Assembly (NCBI GenBank): GCA_008828725.1
Contig: MEHQ01001160.1
Coordinates: 62,001 to 126,000, forward strand
Length of the DNA: 64,000 nt
Direction: 5' to 3'
Source: Saccharina japonica
Taxonomy: Eukaryota; Sar; Phaeophyceae; Laminariales; Laminariaceae
The notes beneath the pieces are model-generated. The model was not told the DNA's origin. It ran no database searches and saw only the letters and a list, made by a program, of their open reading frames with translations. Position 1 is the first letter of the stretch; every line of letters starts with the position of its first letter. Below are positions 43,739 through 54,245 of this stretch, piece by piece. The translations under genes were made by a program, and so were the position numbers.

Positions 43739-43990
43739 GACGCGTGCTGCGATGGGGATAGTACTCCTTGGCTGAAAGTGTTTCTGAACGGTCGGGCTCT
43801 TTAACCCAAAACCGTCGGACTTTCATTCTTTGTGTTGTAATATTGTCTATAGGATACTTAGGCCATGGCATTGTTGATCGGGTATATAACGCTTCGATTT
43901 TCCTACATAACAAGATTTTGGATGGGGTATAGCGCCCGTCAAGTGACCACCCTCAGAAAAAGCATAGGGAACCTCTACGTAGCGTGAGCC
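43739..43990 (-). mobile_element. MITE family 1, copy 22 (inverted)
   Basis: Left end GACGCGTGCTGCGATGGGG, right end ACCTCTACGTAGCGTGAGC. Internal CGGGCTCTTTAACCCAAAAC. It ends about 48 bp before exon 3, the same relative position as copy 5 next to exon 3 of locus A (45 bp). Confidence 0.65.
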
Positions 43991-44037
43991 CAACGAATAA
44001 GACCCTATGTGGACACAAAAAAGTGCGCGATACTCAC

Positions 44038-44090
44038 GTCAGCAATCATGGCTTCGGCGACGCGTTGCGGCAAACCCAGGTCACTTAGCG
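44038..44090 (-). pseudogene. Locus B exon 3: 53-bp mini-exon
   Basis: The acceptor TGCTTTTCAG is followed by coding for LSDLGLPQRVAEAMIAD, then a strong donor GTGAGT at 44032-44037. It enters in phase 1 (completing an Ala codon with the last base of exon 2) and leaves in phase 0, which fits exon 4. The locus A counterpart has the same length and 10 of 16 identical residues. The function of the linker is unknown. Confidence 0.65.
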
Positions 44091-44304
44091 CTGAAAAGCA
44101 GGGGCGTCGGGAAAATTAAACAGCCGACAGGGTACGACTATGCATGTCAGGTATCGGTGTTGTGCACGGGCTATGTCTCATATGCAGGTATTCGCGGGAG
44201 TGGAGTGCACGTAACACCATATGGGTTATATATGGATAACCTTGGGGGGACTACAGTGCTAGTGCTGAAGGTTTTTGTTTTTAATCAAAACCAAATGCCA
44301 TAGC

Positions 44305-44400
44305 AGACGCGCATGCTATAAAAGGGATGCCACCTCAAATTAAAACTGGGTCTTCTCTTGAGGAGCTCTGTACATGACACCACAATTTTTTTGTTGTAAA
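44305..44400 (+). mobile_element. MITE family 1, copy 23 (left-end fragment)
   Basis: GACGCGCATGCTATAAAAGG, then TCTTGAGGAGCTCTGTACAT and ACACCACAATTTTTTTG follow the family for about 95 bp. Confidence 0.45.
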
Positions 44401-44477
44401 AAGCTAAGGGCGCACCCCGCTGAACGGTCCCAAAACACCTGGGTATATATCGCGAACATTCAATCGAGCATCTGCAC

Positions 44478-44753
44478 GTGTGCCGCGATAATAGAGCTAA
44501 CGTTTTTGGGCTGAAATGTTTTCGGAACGACGAGGTGCTCCTTTCCCCAAAACGGTCGGAATTTTAATACTGTGATGCAATATGATTTTGTTGTATGATT
44601 AAGCCATGGGACTGGTCATTAGGTGGCACTTTCGTTTATTTTTATTCCAAAATAAGTATTTATGGTGAAACCATAGACCTTCCTCAAGTGAGTGGCCCCA
44701 GGGAAAACACATGGTGCACCTTTTACTGTAGCATGCGCCTATGGTTGGATGAC
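44478..44753 (-). mobile_element. MITE family 1, copy 24 (inverted)
   Basis: Left end GCCGCGATAATAGAGCTAAC, right end TTTTACTGTAGCATGCGCC. Internal AAACGGTCGGAATTTTAATA and TTATTCCAAAATAAGTA. Confidence 0.6.
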
Positions 44754-44900
44754 ATATATTCCTTTGTGGCTTTATCTAGCAATGTTTCCCATGCATACTT
44801 CAGTCACACCTTCTACTGTAGCATGCGCCTATGGTCGGATGACATATATACCTTTGTGGCTTGATCTAGCAATGTTTCCCACAAATACTTCAGTCACGTG
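44721..44900 (+). repeat. 90-bp tandem duplication of a MITE right end and flank
   Basis: TTxTACTGTAGCATGCGCCT begins at 44721 and again at 44811. Both units continue TGGTxGGATGACATATAT and end TAGCAATGTTTCCCA. Confidence 0.85.
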
Positions 44901-44933
44901 GCAGGTTTATACTTCAGTTTAAATCAATCTAAG

Positions 44934-45022
44934 AGTTTTGGTGAGGCGTAGAGCTCCTGTACTATAATCAAGTGAGTCGACTTATAAAATTTCGGGGTGC
45001 ACCTATATCGTGGTACGATGCA
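44934..45022 (-). mobile_element. MITE family 1, copy 25 (right-end fragment, inverted)
   Basis: GTGAGGCGTAGAGCTCCTGT and GGGGTGCACCTATATCGTGG match the right end of inverted copies. Confidence 0.45.
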
Positions 45023-45799
45023 TCGTTATTCATCTTGGTTCGTTTCCACAACAGTTTATGGATGAAACAGAGGCTTCTGAAGCGAACTACATGGTAGTCA
45101 GCAGTGGTACTTGTTAGGAGCTTTCACGACCGTGCGACTCGTCTCAGGCACTACGCCACCAGGGTAGACTACTCTACTTCAAGCCGCCGGAGCAACCTAT
45201 GTCATAATGTGAGGTCAAACCTGGGGTTACAGACTAAGCGTTGCAGAGGTTCTCAAGGGAAGAACGACGGGAGGCAGCGTATGTATACATGTTGTGGACT
45301 GGCACCAAAGGGGGGTCATCCTTTTGGTAATTTTTCACAGGGATTCATTTAGTAGGGTGTGGGCCCCGTTCCTATTACACTAGGAACCGCTCGTACCGAG
45401 TTGTAACCAGCATACACTGTTTCAGACAGCCCTATCGTTTGCCTGCTCTCAAGATACAGTTGTAGCTCTTTTTAGTGTTAGGCACGTTGATGTCGATAGG
45501 GCTTAGTGGTAGGGCTGGTGTTAGCACTGCACGAGTTAAGTTCGAAAACGGCCGGAATGTCATGTCGACGCCAGGACGACTGGAAGGGGTATGGTCTTAT
45601 TCTCAATTGATATCGCCCGGTGACAACAATCAAACATGCTTACAGTCGCTGTCGAAGTAAAATCTTCAGGGTACTCACTCGGACGCCACAACAATGCGGA
45701 ATGTGTATGTCACCAGTCAGAACGGTACTTGAGATGTCTAGCCCTGGCCCTGATCGCAAGAACGTCCAACATTAGTCGCAAGGTGGACGCCAAACACAC
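45023..45799. other. Intron of locus B between exons 2 and 3; no gene recognised
   Basis: No family signatures or conserved exon seen. Confidence 0.35.
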
Positions 45800-45904
45800 C
45801 TGGATCGGTGTAGTACGTTGAACCACCACGGGCAACCACTCCTGTGGGACATTTTGTGCAGGGCGGAAAACCGTCGGAGCTGATCGTGTCTTGAGGGAAT
45901 TTAT
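45800..45904 (-). pseudogene. Locus B exon 2: 105-bp cysteine-rich exon (GCC2/GCC3-like)
   Basis: A CGCTTGCACATCCAG acceptor precedes coding for KFPQDTISSDGFPPCTKCPT, GVVARGGSTYYTDP, and a donor CAG|GTGTGT. Like A exon 2 it is exactly 105 bp with phase 1 at both ends, and joins exon 1 (creating an Asp) and exon 3 (creating an Ala) in frame. Two cysteines of A are replaced (KCP to KFP, TYC to TYY), so one disulphide of the presumed cysteine-rich fold is lost, which suggests relaxed selection. Confidence 0.68.
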
Positions 45905-46919
45905 CTGGATGTGCAAGCGAAAAAGCGGGGCAATAAGATTAGATTTCACCAGCCGTGTGGAAGAACACCAAGATTTGGAATTGAGCAAACATCATGTCTA
46001 TATCCAGAGGAAACTACACATGGTGCCTTTGTTTCAGCCTGCGGACTGCCCCCCTTTGACTTAGGGGGTTTGTGCCGTTATTGTTTTTTGTCGTCAAGTT
46101 GACTCGTTTCGCGCATTTGGACCACCTAGGTCCTACATCGTTTCGTGGCCATCAACATGGTTACCGAGCACATTGGGTATCACATGGTCGTAGGTGCCAT
46201 TCGCCCAACGGGAAGTTAACCCGCGGGGAAGGCAAGGCAGGTAGGTATTTCCAACGTCCAAAGAACACGAACTTACTGGAGTGAAAATATCGACTTGCTG
46301 CGTACGTACACAAGCATCATAAACATACCATGGGTGACTGTTTTCTTGAGGTATACTCGAAGCGAGTTACAATCTGCATGCACTGCACGTGTGTTTGCCA
46401 AATAATATTTCTGCTAAATAAGACGCGCCGCAGTCAACAACTTGGGGATATATCGCGATATGTTTGCACCGATGTGTATCGCCTGTTTCAAAGTAAATAG
46501 GGCTTAGCTTGCAATCTTCCACACGTCCGATGTATGATACCTTGATCTAGACCACCTAGATATCAGCCTACCGTTTTCGGGTGTGGTGCAAGATCTGCAT
46601 AGAGCAGATCCAAATAAAGGCACACTGTGCTAGATCACGCAGACTACACCACTCACACACGGTAACACGACCACGATCGTAAAGATCAGGAGCACATACA
46701 TGTGCCCTGGAATATGTAGATGATTTAGTGGGAATCAATCATCATCTGTCCGATTTGTCAAAACAATCATCACGAGGCTTGTTGTTCTTGGGAGAGAGTT
46801 CAAGAGACATCACGTAGGCACGAGCTATACACTGTAAGTTCGCACGGGGGGGGTGCAAGTGTTTTGATACAAATGATCGTTTCCTCGGCGACGCTGATGG
46901 TGCTAAAAATCGTCAATAA
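45905..46919. other. Intron of locus B; no gene recognised
   Basis: Frames up to about 70 codons only. A short G-run lies at 46845-46852. Confidence 0.35.
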
Positions 46920-47212
46920 AGAATGCTACGATAGAGGAGCAAACGAAGGCTACAGTAGTAGACGTGCACCTGCATCCAGTGCGTGTTCTGAGGCTCCTCA
47001 CTCGAGGAGATCTATACTAATAGTAAGTCACCCGATAACTGATTCTGAAGAACCACCTAGAGTGCTACCGGATGAACAGTACCACGCCTTCGCTATACGA
47101 TGAAAAATATTGCTACAGGAGACTGAAAGTAGGACGACTGTGGGTTAAGGAGCCTGATCGTTCAGAAAACCATTTCGGTGAAAAAGTGCCATACCTCTAT
47201 CGTAGCCCGCGT
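46920..47212 (+). mobile_element. MITE family 1, copy 26 (first of a tandem pair)
   Basis: GAATGCTACGATAGAGGAGC at the left and CTCTATCGTAGCCCGCGTG at the right; GGGTTAAGGAGCCTGATCG is kept. Confidence 0.65.
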
Positions 47213-47457
47213 GCGCACCATGTTTTGTCCTGTGGATCCTCACTTGAGGACCTCCTATACTACAGTAATCGTAAGTCGAAAACTAAATTCGGTGGAAACT
47301 AAAAAGTGCTACTCGACGACACACCACCATGTCTTAAGCATCAAATTGCAAAATTGTTGCAACCCAAGAATGAGATTCCGGCGATTGTGGGTTAATGATC
47401 CCTGTCATCCAGAAAACCTTTCGGCTAAAATATGCTTCCTCTATTATCGCACGTCTG
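47213..47457 (+). mobile_element. MITE family 1, copy 27 (second of a tandem pair)
   Basis: It follows copy 26 directly with CACCATGTTTTGTCC, lacking its own first 20 bp, and ends CTCTATTATCGCACGTC. The two share one junction, as expected for a dimer rather than two insertions. Confidence 0.6.
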
Positions 47458-47969
47458 AATTATATACTATATTTGTGAAAGGTTCCTGACCCCAACATTT
47501 CGAAAACACCTTTTTCGGTATTGACCGCTTTCGCGCTCTGCCAACAATCAACCGATGATAAACGATCGCTGCCCTGTGTGAATCACTCCATGCTCTGTAT
47601 ATCAATACTGTGGAATCCCCCTGCCACTACCACTGCACCCGCGACACCGTAGAAAACGCACACTACCTGGGTCATCTTCAGTGATGTATGTCGATTGGAA
47701 CGAACCGATCAATCGAAACATCGATTTTTCTATTCGTCAGTGTGTCAAACAACGGACGTATGCCCCCCGTCCATTCCCCTGGAGACCCAATTATTGCTTT
47801 GCATGCAGATACTTCAAGGAAAGCTTCGACATATGTATCAAGCATCATGATCGTAATTTTAGCAAGTGGTGTTGCGTGTTGTTTGTCCGTCATCGCATAC
47901 ATCGTTTCGAACTCGTTTTGGGTTCGAAAGCCAACACTGCTATATATACGGACACCTACAGGGAGTATA
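47458..47969. other. No gene recognised
   Basis: Long overlapping frames on both strands (47688-48077 +, 47678-48124 -) run into the adjacent MITE and are not supported. Confidence 0.35.
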
Positions 47970-48231
47970 CGACGAATGCTGCATTGCGGTAAAGGTGGAC
48001 CATGTTTTTTTCTGACGGTGTGGTCACTTGAGGAGGTCTTCATCTCGCACGAAAACAGAGTTTGGAGGAAAACATAGGTTGTACCCGATGAGCAATCCCA
48101 TGGCCTAACCATACCATGAAACATATTGCAACATGATCATGGTTTACCTATATATAGACAAGTTTGGGCTCAGAAGACCGTTCATTCACAAAACATTGCA
48201 GCCTAAACGTGCTACCTATTTCGTAGCAGGC
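47970..48231 (+). mobile_element. MITE family 1, copy 28
   Basis: Left end GACGAATGCTGCATTGCGGT, right end GTGCTACCTATTTCGTAGCA. Internal CACTTGAGGAGGTC. Confidence 0.6.
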
Positions 48232-48460
48232 GCCATGCCGCATGTACAACATTCGCAAAATTTTAGCAGACTCGACATCCAGTAAATTCGTTACTTTGCA
48301 GCGTTTCATATTCTGTAGATAAAACTCAGACTCCGCACGAACGAACGCGCGATGGAAACACCACACCAAGCTCGCAAATATTATTAGTGTAAAGGAACTG
48401 GTCGATATCACAGCTGTTTGTGTGTTTGTGTGTTTTTTCTCCGCTAATGTTCGTACTCAC

Positions 48461-48770
48461 CGAGGTTGTTGTTCTTGCAGTCGCTCTCGGCGTATCTGCT
48501 CACCGTCGCGACATACCTCTCCGTTTCTACCTGGTCTTAGGAGAACTCGCCCCCATCAGTCCACAACAGCTCGCCCCGAGAGTGCGCAGTAGTTGACCAT
48601 TTTGTGCCCTCGAACACGGTGCCCCAGACCTGGTAGTCACCCAGCACGGCGTCCTCGTTGACGTTCAGGCCGTTCAGGCTCAAATAGGCCGAGGTTCTGA
48701 TACTGTTATCCTCTCCTTCGACGCTAACCCACATGCCAACCTCGTGCAAGGGACGTTTGAACAGCATGGC
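48461..48770 (-). pseudogene. Locus B exon 1 (first recognised): DUF2135-like C-terminal half
   Basis: A CTTTCCGTCAG acceptor is followed by AMLFKRPLHEVGMWVSVEGE, then LSLNGLNVNEDAVLGDYQVW, GTKWSTTAHSRGELLW, and after an in-frame TAA (48537-48539) DQVETERYVATVSRYAESDC before a CTCG|GTGAGT donor in phase 1. Blocks correspond to locus A exon 1, which has a sense codon (SES) at the TAA site. The VLGDYQV..GELLW order mirrors exon 5, so this is the end of an earlier module in the same protein. No exon upstream of it was found; a dispersed repeat lies about 215 bp further on. Confidence 0.68.
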
Positions 48771-48984
48771 CTGACGGAAAGACCACATTATTAGTACATG
48801 GTTGGATGTTTTGGGTAGAATATCGAGGGCATCCCCAACAGGTTGTTTTCGATCCCTAACTATTATAAAATGTATACAATGGCATAACGAAATCGGAGCA
48901 CTGTGATCCCTCGACGATTCAGAACGGAACAACTTTTCTTTCTATTTTGCTTCCAAACACAAGCTCGGGGGGAGGGGGTCTTTG

Positions 48985-49110
48985 AAACCAAGTGATTGGT
49001 TTTTGGAAAATTTCAGAAAAACAATGGTTTTTGTGTGCTAAGTTGTCCAGCGATCGCAGTGCTCCCATTTTATGCTTTTCTATTCTGACCATTTTAGATA
49101 GTTAGGTGAC
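48985..49110 (-). repeat. Dispersed repeat shared with 14.5 kb (inverted)
   Basis: The reverse complement carries CTATCTAAAATGGTCAGAAT, GGAGCACT, TTTTTCTGAAAT and AACCAATCACTTGG in the order seen at 14543-14660. Confidence 0.5.
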
Positions 49111-49499
49111 GAAGACGAACCTTTCGGACGCCTTTTTTATTGTACCTTTTATTTGTTTGGAGCCCGTCCTGTGACGGCCAGCTTGCTGCTATGGCTACTG
49201 CTGTTCGCTGTGCTTGTGTGCCGACATATAGAAGTTTCCATACAATTACAGAAGCGTTATATGGTGTAGGGGATAGGGGAGACAATAACCGATCGGAAAT
49301 ACCCGGTCCGTTTATGTCCGATCGGTCACTTGAAATAACCGGTTTAGAAATGTCCGGTTTTCGGTTACGAAAACCGGATCGCGGTTTCCGATTAAATAAC
49401 GGTAGGTCGGTTCCGGTGCCGAACACTGATCGTATCATGTGTCGTCTTGTCTCTAGTATCGCCTCCTATTCTTCCTAATGACAAAACAAAATCCGTATT
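49111..49499. other. No gene; CCGGT-rich degenerate repeats
   Basis: At 49275-49425 short words such as GATCGG, CCGGTTT and TCCGGTTT recur in both orientations (GTCCGGTTTTCGGTTACG). It may be a decayed minisatellite. Confidence 0.4.
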
Positions 49500-52400
49500 A
49501 CCTGGACCAGAGATGAACACCGAAACGACTAATCAGTCCCTCTGGCCGTACTGTTGGAGATCTGGGAAGGGTTGAGGTACATCATCGTTGCTGTATCTTC
49601 AAGTTCTTTGCGTGCAGTCCTGTATTCGACGAGCGAGATATTACTATATACCGTTCGGAGTGTTGGATCTTTATTGATTTGATATTTTTATGCCGCAATT
49701 CCCAACTGTCACAGTCATACAGCACTCATCGTAACCCTGCCAAGAAAGTTTACCCTGCTCTAGGTATGACAGAGAACAACACCAAAATGAATAGTCAGTC
49801 ACTCTTGCAGTACGTGAGGAGACCTGGGAAGGGTTGAGTTATGGCATCGGTGCTGTACCTTCCAGGTCTTTGTGTGCAGTCCTATGTTCGACGAGCCAGA
49901 TATTACTATTTACCGGTCAGAGTGTTGGATCTTAATTGATTTGGTGTCTTTAACCGGCAATTACCAACAGTCAAAGTCATACGGCAGTCATTGTAAAACT
50001 GCCTAGAAGGGTAATACTGCTCTGGCCTTGACCAGAGACGAAACCCAAAAGGACTAATCAGTCCCTCTTGCAGTACTGGTGGAGACCCGGGAAGGGTTGT
50101 TTAACAGCACAGTTGCGGTACCTTCCAGGCCTTTGTGTACAGCCATGTGTAGGACGAGCGAGATATTGATATTGACCGGTCAGAGTGTTGGATCGTAAAA
50201 GTTTTGGTATATCTGGCCTGCAATTCCCAACTGTCACAGTCATACAGCAGTCATTGTAACACTGCCTAGAAAGTTAACACTGCTCTAAGCTTGGCAGAGA
50301 TGGAAACCGAAATGAAAAGTCAGTCACATGGCAGCACTGGTGGAGACCTGGGAAGGATTGAATTTATATCAACGTTCCTTTACCTTCCAGGTCTTTGTTC
50401 GGAGTCCTGTGTTTAACGAGCGAGATATGGATATTTACCGTTCGGAGTGGTGGATCTAAATAAGAGCAGATTGGTATTTTTAGTCGGCAAAATCCCAACT
50501 GTCACAGACATCCAACAGTCATTGTAACTCTGCCTAGGAAGTCAACCCTGCTCTAGGCTTGGCCAGAGATTAAGCGCAGATTGAATAATCAGTCACTCTT
50601 GCAGAACTGGTGGAGACCTGGGAAGGGTTTGATTTACAGCATCGTTTCTGTACCTTCCAGCCAGGTGTTTTCCTACAGTCCTGTGTTGGATGAGCGGGAT
50701 ATTACTATTTACCGTTCGGAGTGTTGGATATTAATTAAATTGAAATCTTAAGCCGGCAATTCCCAACTGTCACAGTCACATAGCAGTCATTGCAACTCTG
50801 CCTAGAAAATTAACCCTGCTCTAGTCTTCACATAAATGAACACCGAAATGAATAGTCAGTCACTCTTGCAGTACTGGTGGAGACCTGGGAATGGTTGAGT
50901 TAGAGCATCGTTGCGGTACCTTGCAGGTCTTTGTGTTCAGCTCTATCTTCGAAGAGCCAGATATTACTATTTACCGTTTGAAGTGTTTAATTATAATTGA
51001 TTTGGTATCATTAGTTGGCAATTTTCAACTGTCATAGTCTTACAGCAGACATTGTTACACTGTCTAGAGAGTAAACACTGCTCTAGGCTTGACAGAGATG
51101 AACACCGAAATGAATGGTCAGTTATTCTTGCAGGACTGGTGGAGACCTGGGAAATATATATTTAGATGATCGTTCCTGTACCTTCCAGGTTTGTGTGTGC
51201 AGTCCGGTGCTCGACGAGCGAGATATGGATATTTACCGGTCGGTGTTTTGGATCTGAATAACAGTAGATTGGTATCTTTAGTCGGTAATTTCCAACTGCC
51301 ACAGTCATACGGCAGTCATTGTAACACTGCCTAGAAGCGTAAGACTGATCTAGCGTTGACAGGAGATGAACACGAAAATGAATAACCAGTCACTCTTGCG
51401 GTACTGGTGAAGACGTGGGAAAGATTAAGATATAGCATCGTTGCTGTATCTTCCAGGTCTTTGTGTGCAGCCCTGTGTTCGACGATGCAGATATTACTAT
51501 TTACCGGTCGGAGTGTGGGATCAAAATTGATTTGGTATATTAAACCGGAAATTCCCAACTGTAACAATCATACGGCAGTATTCGTAACACTGCCTAGAAG
51601 GGTAATACTGCTCTTGCCTTGACCAGAGATGAACACCGAAACAACGAACCAGTCCCTCTTGCAGTACTGGTGGAGACCTGGGAAGGGTTGAGTTACAGCA
51701 TCGTTGCTGTACTTTCCAGGTCTTTTTGTGTTCAACCCTGTGTACGACGAGCGAGATATTAATATTTGCCGGTAGCAGTTTTTCATCATAATTGATTAGG
51801 TATATTCAGCCGGCATTTTCCAACTGTCACAGTCATACAGCAGACATTCCAACACTGCAGAGAACGTTATCACTGCTCTAGCCTTGACAGAGATGAACAC
51901 AGAAATGAATAGTCAGTCACTCTTGCAGTATTGGTGAAAGGTAGCGTTGAGTTATAATATCGTTGCTGTACATCTCAGGTCTTTGTGTAGTCCTTTGTTC
52001 GACGAACCAGATACTGATATTTACCGGTTGGAGTGTTGGATCTCCATATGTTTAGTATATTTAGTCAGCAATTCACAACTCACAGTCATACGGCAGTCAC
52101 TGAAACACTGCCTTGAACGTCAAGACAGCTCTAGCCTTGACTACAGAAGAACACCAAATTGAATAATCAGTCACTCTTGCAGTATTGGTGGAAGGTAGGG
52201 TGGAGTTAAAGCATCGTTGCCGTACCTGCCAGGTCTTTGTGTGCAGCCCTTTGGTCGTCCAATCAGATACTGATATTTACCGGTCGGAGTGTTGGATCGT
52301 GATTTGTTTAGTATATTTAGTCGGCAATTCCCAACTCACAGTCATACGGCAGTGACCGTAACACTGCCCAGAATGTCAACTCGGTTCTAGACTGGACCAG

Positions 52401-53955
52401 AGATGAACACCAAAATGAATAATCAGGCACTCTTGCACTACTACAGACTTTGGTAGCGTTATGTCAGAGCATCGTTGCTGTACCTGGCAGGTAATCGTGG
52501 GCAGTCCATTGGTCGACGAACCAGATATTGATATTTACCGGTGATATTGTTGGATCTTGATTGGTTGAGTATCTTTAGTCGGCAATTCCCAACTGTCACA
52601 GTATTACGGCAGTCATTGTGACACTGCCCAAGATGTCAACACAGCTCTAGCCTTAACCAGAGATTAACACCCAAATAAATAGTCAGTCACTCTTGCAGTA
52701 TTGGCGGAAGGTAGGGTTGATATAGAGCATCGTTGCTGTGCCTCCCAGTTTATCGTGTGCAGCGCTTTGTTCGACGAACCAGATACTGATATTCACCGGT
52801 CGGAGTATTGGATCTTCATTTGTTTGGTATCTTTAGTCGGCAATTCCCAACTGTCACAGTGATACTGCAGTCACTGTACCGCTGTCCAGAACGTCATCAC
52901 TCACAGCTCTACCTTTGACCAGAGATGAACACCGACATTAGTATTTCAGTCACTGTTGGAGTACTGGTAAATACTTCGGTAGGGGTAAGTTAGAGCATCG
53001 TTGCTCTACCTCCCAGGTCTTTGTGTGCAGCCCTGTGTTCGAGGAACCAGATGCTGATATTTACAAGTCGGACTGTAGGATATTGAGTTGTTTGGTATAT
53101 TAAGTCGGTAATTCCTAACTGTCACAGGTATACTGCAGTCATTGTAACGCTGCCCAGAACGTCAACACAGCTCTAGACTTGACCAGAAATGAACCCCAAA
53201 AGAAATAATCAGTCACTCTTGCAGTACGGGTCGAGATCTGCGAAAGGTTGAGTAAGCGCATCGTTGTTGTACCTCCCAGGTGTGCAGCCCTTTGGTCGAC
53301 GAACCAGATACTGATATTTACCGGTCGGAGTGTTGAATGCGAATTTGCTTGAAATCGTTAGTCGGCAATTCCTAACTGTGACAGCCATACGGCCGTTAGT
53401 GTAACTCTGCCCAGAACGTCAACACAGCACTAGGCTTGACCAGATATGAACACCAAAATGAACAATCAGTCACTCTTGCAGTTCTGGTGGACACCTGGGG
53501 AGGGGTGTGTTAGAGCATGGTGGTTGTTGTACCTCCCAGGTCGTCGTGTGCAGCCCTTTGTTGGTCGAGCCAGATACTGATATTTACCGGTCGGAGTGTT
53601 GGGTCTTGATTTTGTTGGTATCTTTAGTCGGCAATTCCTAACTGTCACAGCTATATACGGCAGTCATTGTGACACTGCCCAGAACGTTAACACAGCTCTA
53701 GGCTTTACCAGAGGCGAACACCAAAATGTATATCCATTCACTCCTGCAGTACTGGTCGAGACCTGGGTAGGGTTGAGGTAGAGCATCGTTGCTGTGCCTC
53801 CCAGGTCTTTGTGTGCAGCCCTTTGTTCGACGAGCCAGAGAGTGAAATTAACCGATCGGAGTGTTGGATCTTTAGTTCGTTCGTATCTTTAGTTGGCAGT
53901 TCCAAACGGCCACAGTCGTACGCCAGTCATTGTACAACTGCCCAGAACGTCAACA
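49500..53955 (+). repeat. Satellite array, about 17 units of about 263 bp
   Basis: Landmarks repeat in fixed order: CACTCTTGCAGTACTGGTGG, AGACCTGGGAAGGGTTGAG, GCATCGTTGCTGTACCT, CCAGGTCTTTGTGTGCAG, GACGAGCCAGATATT, TTTACCGGTCGGAGTGTTGG, TTTAGTCGGCAATTCCCAAC, GTCACAGTCATACGGCAGTC, ATTGTAACACTGCC, and ACCAGAGATGAACACCGAAA. Successive CTCTTGCAGTACTGG words fall near 49800, 50065, 50327, 50597, 50862, 51126, 51390, 51653, 51918 and so on, a spacing of about 263 bp. Units differ by 10-25 percent. Each carries the dyad GGCAGT-9 bases-ACTGCC. Short frames appear in each unit, but none is conserved across units. Confidence 0.93.
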
Positions 53956-53984
53956 AGGAGGGATGTAAATTATTTGACTTTTTC

Positions 53985-54245
53985 GTGGCACGTGTCGCGA
54001 CACGTGTCGCCTTACATCACGAAATGTTGAGGCATGCCGTGACGCCCCACGGCGTGTCGCAGCGAGTGTTGCGGGGAGCGTCGCGGCAAGTGTCTCTAAC
54101 CTTAACCTTAACCCTAACCCTACGTGTCGCGGCTTGTCGCGACATGCCGTGGCATGTCGCGAAATGTCGCGGCACATATCGCGGCGTGCCGCGGCAGCGT
54201 CCGTGGCGTGTCGTGGAATGTCGCGATACGTGTCGCGACACGTAC
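53985..54245. repeat. GTCGCGG/CA-type degenerate repeat block
   Basis: Words of the form TGTCGCGGCA and GTCGCGACACGTGTCGC recur about every 10 bp in two blocks, 53985-54095 and 54120-54245. They are partly palindromic (TCGCGA) and give Arg/His-rich frames in every register, which are not genes. Confidence 0.8.
54096..54121 (+). repeat. Short interstitial telomere-like repeat
   Basis: CTAACCTTAACCTTAACCCT followed by AACCCTA: four to five imperfect CCCTAA-type units embedded in the GTCGCG block. TTAGGG is a common telomere unit in stramenopiles and many other eukaryotes. A shorter TTAGGGTTAGGG lies near 24877. Confidence 0.65.
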
